From assembly GCA_002297815.1 (NCBI GenBank), contig DBKH01000032.1, forward strand, positions 1 through 12,455: 12,455 nt of DNA, given 5' to 3'. The translations under genes were made by a program, and so were the position numbers. Positions 8,097-12,455 of the stretch are shown here, in pieces (the stretch's first letter is position 1; the number at the start of each line of letters is the position of its first letter). This DNA comes from Bacteroidales bacterium UBA755. GTDB lineage: Bacteria; Bacteroidota; Bacteroidia; Bacteroidales; UBA932. A model generated the notes under the pieces. It had not been told where the DNA came from and made no database searches. It saw only the letters and a program-made list of their open reading frames with translations.

Positions 8097-8104
8097 TATT
8101 TTCG
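8097..8104 (+). promoter_or_regulatory. weak -7-like box before the first TPR regulator
   Basis: TATTTTCG (followed by C) matches TAnnTTTG at all but one position. No TTTG lies 19-21 bases upstream, and the box sits only 4 bases before the ATG, so use would give a leaderless transcript. It is a weak candidate; the real promoter may lie between the terminator (ending 8029) and here. Confidence 0.25.
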
Positions 8105-8108
8105 CAAA

Positions 8109-9782
8109 ATGAAACTATTCAGGATATTCAATACTCTTCTTTCTTTTGCGACCATTGCTTCCGCATGCTCATATTGTGGAAACAAGGAAGTTAACAATGC
8201 GCTAGATCTAGCAGAATCCATTATTTGGAACAGCCCAGACAGTGCCTTGTCAGTTTTGAGATCGATAGACACATTGTCGTTAGGAAATGAGGCCGACCGG
8301 GCTAGATTCTCATTGCTGCACACCATGGCCCTGGACCGCAATGGTGTTGACACTACTGATGTTGGTGTTATTCGTCCTGCCATGCGTTATTATCAGCATC
8401 ACGGTTCAGACGAAGACAGGATGAAGATGTCCTACTATCTTGGGCGGTTGCATCATAATCGGCATGACTACCAGTCTGCGATAAAATGTTACATGCGTGC
8501 GCGTGAATATTCATCAGACTCGGATGATTTCAGGTTCCGCGGTCTGATCTCATCCGCGATTGCTGACGTGTACGCACAGAACTACAACTACATCGGTAAG
8601 GTCAATTATGCGGAGGAAGCTTGTGAATATTTCCGTCTTGCTGCCGATTCCTTCAGATTATGGAACACAACTGGATGGTTGGCTGCCTATTACGCTGATT
8701 GTAACCGTTGGACTGAGTCGGACAGTCTTTATGCCGTTTTTTCCTCGATGCCTTGTCTAGACTCCTCGGCAATGGCGCGTCACTTGCTGAATAGGTCCAA
8801 ACTCAACATGAAAAGACCCGATGTCAATCCAGAGAAAAGTGTGGTATTGTTTCGTGAGGCTGTTGGGAAATGGCACGGAATCCCTTCATTGGTTGATTAT
8901 TGTGTGTATGCCTATGCTTTGGATTTGCTGGGAGACACCAAAGCAGCTGATAGTATCTTCGCACAACTTGAAAGAGCCGGGCAAAACGAGCCCGAACTCA
9001 AAGTTTGGAAGTACCGTGTACTCCGTCATAGAGGTGAACACGAGAAAGCCTTGGATTTATTTGAGCGTTTGATCGGGTCTCGTGATTCGACCGTACTTGT
9101 GACATTGAATCAATCGGTGGTTCAAGCACAGTCGGACTATTTCAAGACTAAGACTGAACTAATGGAAAAAGAGCGAAGGGTTCATGCACTTGTCTGGTGG
9201 ATTATTATTTTACTCGGTTTGATTTGTGTCTCTTCAGTGTTTATCGCCTACATCAGTAACAGGAAGAAATGGATAAGACGTGTGAACGAGGTGTCCATGA
9301 TAAATGATGAGGTTAGTCTCCAACTCTCGAAGGAACAGGATGTTTCAACGTCTAAGGACATTGCCTTGCGTAGTCTTAGAAAGAAATATGTCCAAACCTA
9401 TAAACGTCAGTACAGCCAATTGAATGATCTATGCGTTGAGTTCTGGGAGGTGTCTGGCAGTGGCAAGGAAAAAGAAAGAATCTACGCGAAGGTCAAGAAG
9501 ATTGTAAGTGTTATTGATGGGTGCAACCAAGCGAAACTCGAACGAATGATTGATGAGAATCTAAATGGAATAATGAAGAAATTAAGGGTTGACTTGCCTG
9601 ATGCAACAGACAATGAGTTCCGCTTCATTGCTTTGAACATTCTTGGTTTCGATGCCAAGACGATAGCTCGAATCATGGGTTACGCGGTTCAGAGTGTTTA
9701 CACAAAACGAGTCCGGCTGAGGGCACGGATCTCAGCAATAACTTCAGAATACAAGGATTTTTATCTTGATTTTATAGATTGA
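8109..9782 (+). CDS. TPR lipoprotein with membrane helix and C-terminal HTH (regulator)
   Basis: This 557-residue protein is a likely membrane-spanning one-component regulator. In order it has a signal peptide with a lipobox-like ASAC (Cys20), a TPR-like helical region (about 25-340; AIKCYMRAREYSS and AEEACEYFRLAAD resemble TPR helices), one hydrophobic helix (361-383) followed by basic NRKKWIRR, a charged coiled-coil-like stretch (about 384-470), and a C-terminal helix-turn-helix (501-545; GFDAKTIARIMGYAVQSVYTKRVRLR) like LuxR or sigma region 4. The positive-inside rule puts the TPR part in the periplasm and the HTH in the cytoplasm. Large Bacteroidales families have this layout and mostly unknown ligands. 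The ATG at 8109 is the only start giving an export signal. A small secreted DUF3244 gene follows 225 bases on, and a paralogue lies at 11013. The region is more AT-rich than the peptidase genes. DNA binding is inferred from the HTH. Confidence 0.82.
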   Translation: MKLFRIFNTLLSFATIASACSYCGNKEVNNALDLAESIIWNSPDSALSVLRSIDTLSLGNEADRARFSLLHTMALDRNGVDTTDVGVIRPAMRYYQHHGSDEDRMKMSYYLGRLHHNRHDYQSAIKCYMRAREYSSDSDDFRFRGLISSAIADVYAQNYNYIGKVNYAEEACEYFRLAADSFRLWNTTGWLAAYYADCNRWTESDSLYAVFSSMPCLDSSAMARHLLNRSKLNMKRPDVNPEKSVVLFREAVGKWHGIPSLVDYCVYAYALDLLGDTKAADSIFAQLERAGQNEPELKVWKYRVLRHRGEHEKALDLFERLIGSRDSTVLVTLNQSVVQAQSDYFKTKTELMEKERRVHALVWWIIILLGLICVSSVFIAYISNRKKWIRRVNEVSMINDEVSLQLSKEQDVSTSKDIALRSLRKKYVQTYKRQYSQLNDLCVEFWEVSGSGKEKERIYAKVKKIVSVIDGCNQAKLERMIDENLNGIMKKLRVDLPDATDNEFRFIALNILGFDAKTIARIMGYAVQSVYTKRVRLRARISAITSEYKDFYLDFID

Positions 9783-9935
9783 TGGGATTAATTGTTTGAT
9801 TTATAAGATGTTTTATTTTGTCTGTGAAGCGTTATCTATGTAACTGCTTGAAACATCGCAAGATGGCCTCGTGTGTTTAGATTTGTAGCCTTAACAGGAT
9901 TCTAAAGATTTGATTTTCAGTCGAATGGGATCCTC

Positions 9936-9963
9936 TTGTGTTAATACTTTTTCCCATTGTGTT
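9936..9963 (+). promoter_or_regulatory. TTGTGTT direct repeats 21 bases apart (possible operator)
   Basis: TTGTGTT occurs at 9936-9942 and again at 9957-9963. The 21-base step is two helical turns, so both face the same side of DNA, and the second copy overlaps the -33 box of the DUF3244 promoter. An activator site for the adjacent HTH protein is an attractive but untested reading. Confidence 0.35.
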
Positions 9964-9986
9964 CTAGGACTTTCTGCCGAACTTTG
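9956..9986 (+). promoter_or_regulatory. promoter of the DUF3244 gene
   Basis: ATTG (9956-9959) and GAACTTTG (9979-9986, followed by C) fit the Bacteroidota -33 TTTG and -7 TAnnTTTG elements with one mismatch each and a 19-base spacer. Transcription would begin near 9992, leaving about 15 untranslated bases before the ATG at 10008. The TTG at 9957 lies within the -33 box and so is not a start codon. Confidence 0.6.
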
Positions 9987-10007
9987 CAAAACACAAATCA
10001 ACCTGTT

Positions 10008-10403
10008 ATGAAAAAGATTTTATTTGCGCTCTTAGCGCTGTCGTTCGTGAGTCAAGGCTACTCACAGAACGGGGATGACACAATTGTCGTGATTCGTGTT
10101 CTGGAAGACATCAAGCCAGAAACAGTAACAAACCGTTCGGTTGCTTCAAGTCCGATTGAATGCCGTTACAACATGTTGACTAACATGCTTGAGCTATCAT
10201 TCAAATCGAATCTGGGAGCTGTGTATGTGACGTTGGAAAACTTGACCTCTGGTGAGATCTCTGATTTTACTGGAAATAGTGCCAATGGCATTATGACTAT
10301 GTTTGTTTCATCTAACTCTTGCTACACGATGAGCATCACCACAGAATGTGGACGTTCTTTCCGTGCCTCATTCCTAACCGGTGATGTTAGCTATGACGAT
10401 TAG
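10008..10403 (+). CDS. small secreted DUF3244 protein
   Basis: This 131-residue protein begins at ATG 10008 with a typical signal peptide (MKKILFALLALSFVSQGYSQ, probable cleavage near residues 19-20), so it is exported. There is no lipobox and no further membrane segment. The mature part has the pattern I associate with DUF3244: a short N-terminal tail, RSVASSPIECRYN, an alternating beta stretch (LELSFKSNLGAVYVTLENL), and a terminal hairpin around CYTMSITTECGRSFRASF. DUF3244 proteins have an immunoglobulin-like beta-sandwich fold, and their function is not established. Cysteines sit at 52, 105 and 114, so one disulfide is possible. It forms its own transcription unit, with a promoter just upstream and a strong terminator 40 bases after the stop. 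It lies directly after a TPR/HTH membrane regulator, suggesting (inference only) that it is that regulator's target or signal partner. Confidence 0.75.
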   Translation: MKKILFALLALSFVSQGYSQNGDDTIVVIRVLEDIKPETVTNRSVASSPIECRYNMLTNMLELSFKSNLGAVYVTLENLTSGEISDFTGNSANGIMTMFVSSNSCYTMSITTECGRSFRASFLTGDVSYDD

Positions 10404-10443
10404 CTGAGGAAAAACCTACTAACCATTATTATATTCATAACTC

Positions 10444-10483
10444 TCACGGATGTGGCAGCCCATTGCCACGTCCGTGATTTTTT
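10444..10483 (+). terminator. intrinsic terminator of the DUF3244 gene
   Basis: A 14-bp stem (10444-10457 with 10464-10477, one G-U pair) encloses a 6-base loop and is followed by six Ts (10478-10483). This is a textbook intrinsic terminator that closes the single-gene unit. Confidence 0.93.
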
Positions 10484-10535
10484 ACAGGAATGAAAACAGA
10501 GATGGCTTGAACTGTTTCCAGAATTTGTGCATTAA

Positions 10536-10697
10536 GGTGTATTCGGGATTCAAGCGGACTCTAAGGATGCCATTGCGGCTAAAGCTCGCGATGCGATTCT
10601 GAAAATGAGGGCCATTTCAGAGGCGAACGGTAATCCTGAAATGACTCTTGATGAAATTAATGCTGAGATTCAGGCCGTAAGGGCGCAAAAAGAATAA
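10536..10697 (+). pseudogene. antitoxin remnant upstream of a PIN toxin fragment
   Basis: The frame is open after a stop at 10533-10535 and ends at TAA 10695-10697. It reads SKDAIAAKARDAILKMRA, then MTLDEINAEIQAVRAQKE, which resembles the C-terminal tail of small antitoxins placed directly before PIN toxins in Bacteroidales. No standard start codon exists upstream in this frame; the only in-frame ATG (10605) would give 30 residues. The N-terminal DNA-binding half is missing, so it is probably a decayed gene. It ends 5 bases before the PIN ORF, the spacing expected of an antitoxin-toxin operon. Bases 10484-10535 show nothing recognisable. Family assignment is from memory of the pattern. Confidence 0.55.
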
Positions 10698-10702
10698 AAG
10701 GC

Positions 10703-11011
10703 ATGAAGCAGTATTATGCTGTCATTGACACCAATGTGTTGGTGTCTGCGTTACTGGCCACGCTTAAGGACAAAGACTCTTCCACTTTGAAGATTCTGTA
10801 TTCTATTTTGGATGGAGAGATAATTCCTATATTCAATGATGAGATAATTACCGATTATCGTGAAGTTCTCCATCGCCCCAAATTCCACTTCCCCGATGAA
10901 TTCATTGAACAGGTTCTGAAGGCCAAAATGAACGATATGTTGAGGGATAACTTCTTAAATTATTGCTATTTTTATGGCGTAAACGACCCATTAAAGGGTC
11001 GATATCTGTGA
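10703..11011 (+). CDS. truncated PIN-domain toxin
   Basis: The ORF encodes 102 residues. The start YYAVIDTNVLVSALL is the first PIN strand with its acidic residue (D9) and the DTN motif. The segment DEIITDYREVLHRPKF (46-61) is the second conserved block with its glutamates. Full-length PIN toxins of this type have about 135-145 residues and go on to a DPxD block and a TGNxxHF motif that carry the remaining metal-binding acids; both are missing. From about residue 78 the sequence (NDMLRDNFLNYCYFYGV...) no longer looks like PIN. Without the last acids it should not work as a ribonuclease. Its stop is one base from the next ATG (11013), so the gene seems to have been cut by a deletion that joined it to the upstream region of the second regulator. 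With the antitoxin remnant before it, this is a dead toxin-antitoxin module. Confidence 0.7.
   Translation: MKQYYAVIDTNVLVSALLATLKDKDSSTLKILYSILDGEIIPIFNDEIITDYREVLHRPKFHFPDEFIEQVLKAKMNDMLRDNFLNYCYFYGVNDPLKGRYL
10984..11001 (+). promoter_or_regulatory. small hairpin before the second regulator
   Basis: CGACCC (10984-10989) and GGGTCG (10996-11001) form a perfect 6-bp stem around a 6-base loop, ending 11 bases before the ATG at 11013. It could be an operator or could affect translation start. A weak -7-like TATTTTTA lies at 10967-10974 with no clear -33 partner. Confidence 0.3.
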
Positions 11012-11012
11012 C

Positions 11013-12440
11013 ATGAGACCATTGGGAATAGTCATTAGGACAGTAGTTTTGGCCGCGTCAATAACGTTTGTCTCTTCATGCGTGAACAAGGAAGCTAAGC
11101 GGATCATGGACACAGCGGATGCCGTGATGTGGACAAGGCCTGATAGCTCGTTGGTAGCATTGGAATCGATTGACACGCTGAGTCTTAGAACCAAAACGCA
11201 GCGTGCAAGGTACTCACTGCTGTACACGATGGCACTGAACAGGAATTGGATTGATACGACGGATCTTCGCGTCATACAACCAGCTGTAACGTACTATGAG
11301 CGCCACGGCTCCAAAGATGACAAGATGAAGATGTACTATTATCTTGGGACGGTACAGCATAATGCCGGAAATCTGGAGGATGCAATCGCGAACTATGTCC
11401 GTTCCATGGAATATTCTTCAGAATCAGACAATCTGATCTTTAGGGGATTGATTGCTTCCGCAGTTTCGGATCTCTACAGTCAGAACCAGAACTATTCGAC
11501 TGGACTTAATTATGCCAAAGACGCATTTGCGCTGTTCAAGCAAGCGGGAGACTCTGCAAGAATATGGGCGACCACAGGTATGTTGGCTTCTTTATACGGA
11601 ACAATGCAGGACTATGAGAAATCAGACAGCCTTTATACTGAGTTCTTTTCATCACCTTGCCGTGACTCCTCTCTGTATGCAAGGATGCTTATGAACAAGG
11701 CTCTTGGCTGCCTATGGAAGCCTTCGCCTGAGCCAGAGTTAAGCGTGAAATTATTCCGAAAATCAGTTGATGAATTCAATGGCAATCCTACGGCAAGGGA
11801 TTATTGCGCCTATGCCTATGCCATGGACCTTTTAGGGAACAGAGTAGCTGCAGATAACATAATTTCCCAATTAGAGGCGCAAGGTTGCCCATTAGATGAA
11901 ATAGATGTCTGGTGCTATCGTATCAGCCGTCATCGCGGGGAGTATGTGAAGGCGTTGAACTTATTGGAAGAGTCTGTTAGGGAACGTGATTCGATTGTTT
12001 TGGAAGCCGTCAATCAATCTGTTGCCTTGGCGCAGTCCGGATACTATCAATCCAAGTCGGATCTTTTGGACCAAGATAGACGAATACGTAATCAGCGTCA
12101 ATTGATCTTTGTTTTGTTAGGAGTGGTAATCCTTGTGTGTATGTTGTCCATCTTTCTACATAAAAGGAAAAAATGGGAACAAAGAATGGAGGACATGTTG
12201 CAGATAAACGATAATATCAATCATTTGCTTTCTCAAGAGCGCAATGATAACGAGGATTACCGCTTAAGGTTGGATGCGATGGAAAAGAATCAGTCGAGGC
12301 TTGTCGAAAGGGAAGAGGCGATCAAGGATCTACGTTCAAGGTATATAAAAGCATATAAGTCTCAGCTGGACAAACTGAGTGTGCTCTGTTCTGAATATTG
12401 GGAGTCTCCAAACACAAATTGGAATAAGGATCGTATTTAA
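11013..12440 (+). CDS. second TPR lipoprotein regulator, ended by in-frame stop
   Basis: This 475-residue ORF is collinear with the 8109 gene: signal peptide with lipobox VSSC (Cys23), TPR-like periplasmic region, membrane helix at 364-382 followed by HKRKKW, and a coiled-coil-like segment. Shared landmarks include PDSxL near residue 40, YTMALNRNWIDTTD, YYYLG, FRGLIASAVSDLYSQN and YCAYAYAMDLLG. The ORF ends KDRI-TAA, where the paralogue reads KERIYAKVKK. The next in-frame codons read REFDE, as if TAA replaced a tyrosine codon. The HTH present in the paralogue (its residues 501-545) is therefore not translated here, and the product would keep the sensor and membrane parts but lose DNA binding. 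It may be a pseudogene; the window ends 15 bases later, so a downstream remainder cannot be confirmed. The gene starts one base after the PIN fragment and may rely on a promoter inside it. Confidence 0.78.
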   Translation: MRPLGIVIRTVVLAASITFVSSCVNKEAKRIMDTADAVMWTRPDSSLVALESIDTLSLRTKTQRARYSLLYTMALNRNWIDTTDLRVIQPAVTYYERHGSKDDKMKMYYYLGTVQHNAGNLEDAIANYVRSMEYSSESDNLIFRGLIASAVSDLYSQNQNYSTGLNYAKDAFALFKQAGDSARIWATTGMLASLYGTMQDYEKSDSLYTEFFSSPCRDSSLYARMLMNKALGCLWKPSPEPELSVKLFRKSVDEFNGNPTARDYCAYAYAMDLLGNRVAADNIISQLEAQGCPLDEIDVWCYRISRHRGEYVKALNLLEESVRERDSIVLEAVNQSVALAQSGYYQSKSDLLDQDRRIRNQRQLIFVLLGVVILVCMLSIFLHKRKKWEQRMEDMLQINDNINHLLSQERNDNEDYRLRLDAMEKNQSRLVEREEAIKDLRSRYIKAYKSQLDKLSVLCSEYWESPNTNWNKDRI

Positions 12441-12455
12441 CGTGAGTTCGATGAA

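Noticed and set aside
7937..8194. 85-codon + strand frame after the tricorn gene
   Set aside because: It crosses the whole terminator hairpin and T-run and overlaps the start of the TPR regulator in another frame.
9783..9935. Search for a terminator or RNA gene after the first regulator
   Set aside because: No convincing stem followed by a T-run and no tRNA-like fold was found. A short AGGAT/ATCCT pairing near 9896-9934 is too weak to report as a feature.
9957..10007. TTG start extending the DUF3244 protein by 17 residues
   Set aside because: The extension overlaps the predicted promoter and would bury the signal peptide, which starts cleanly at ATG 10008.
1..12455. CRISPR arrays, insertion sequences, tRNA or rRNA genes
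   Set aside because: No regularly spaced repeats, transposase frames, terminal inverted repeats or structured RNA genes were seen on reading the window.

Overview
The window looks like chromosomal DNA from a Bacteroidota member, most likely order Bacteroidales. The evidence is DUF5689 and DUF3244 proteins, an exported tricorn-type protease, lipobox-bearing exported proteins, promoters of the Bacteroidota type (TTTG-like -33 box, TAnnTTTG -7 box), and no clear Shine-Dalgarno sequences before the genes. All genes read on the + strand.

Left part (1-8030), richer in GC. A nearly complete DUF5689 lipoprotein is followed after 17 bases by a Dcp-like M3 zinc metallopeptidase lipoprotein. A gene-free spacer (3089-3452) holds a short hairpin, a REP-like repeat, a long stem with T and A tracts, an AT-rich palindrome and a promoter. 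That promoter drives an archaeal-type P-loop ATPase, whose start is best placed at 3453. Forty-three bases further lies an exported tricorn-like S41 protease of about 1,100 residues. It ends in a strong terminator built partly from a second copy of the REP-like repeat. The two peptidases could both work on peptides in the envelope. The ATPase between them has no obvious link to that job.

Right part (8031-12455), richer in AT. Two paralogous regulator-like proteins share one layout: export signal with lipobox, TPR-type periplasmic region, one transmembrane helix near residue 360-380, and a cytoplasmic coiled coil. The first (8109-9782) also has a C-terminal helix-turn-helix. The second (11013-12440) stops at an in-frame TAA just where the first continues, and coding sense appears to resume right after it, so it is probably broken. 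Between them are a small secreted DUF3244 protein with its own promoter and terminator, and the remains of a toxin-antitoxin pair: an antitoxin tail without a start and a PIN toxin missing its C-terminal half.

The most interesting idea is that the membrane-spanning regulator and the small secreted Ig-like protein form a signalling pair, later duplicated and rearranged around a decaying toxin-antitoxin module. This is inference. The sequence shows the architecture and proximity but not the function.
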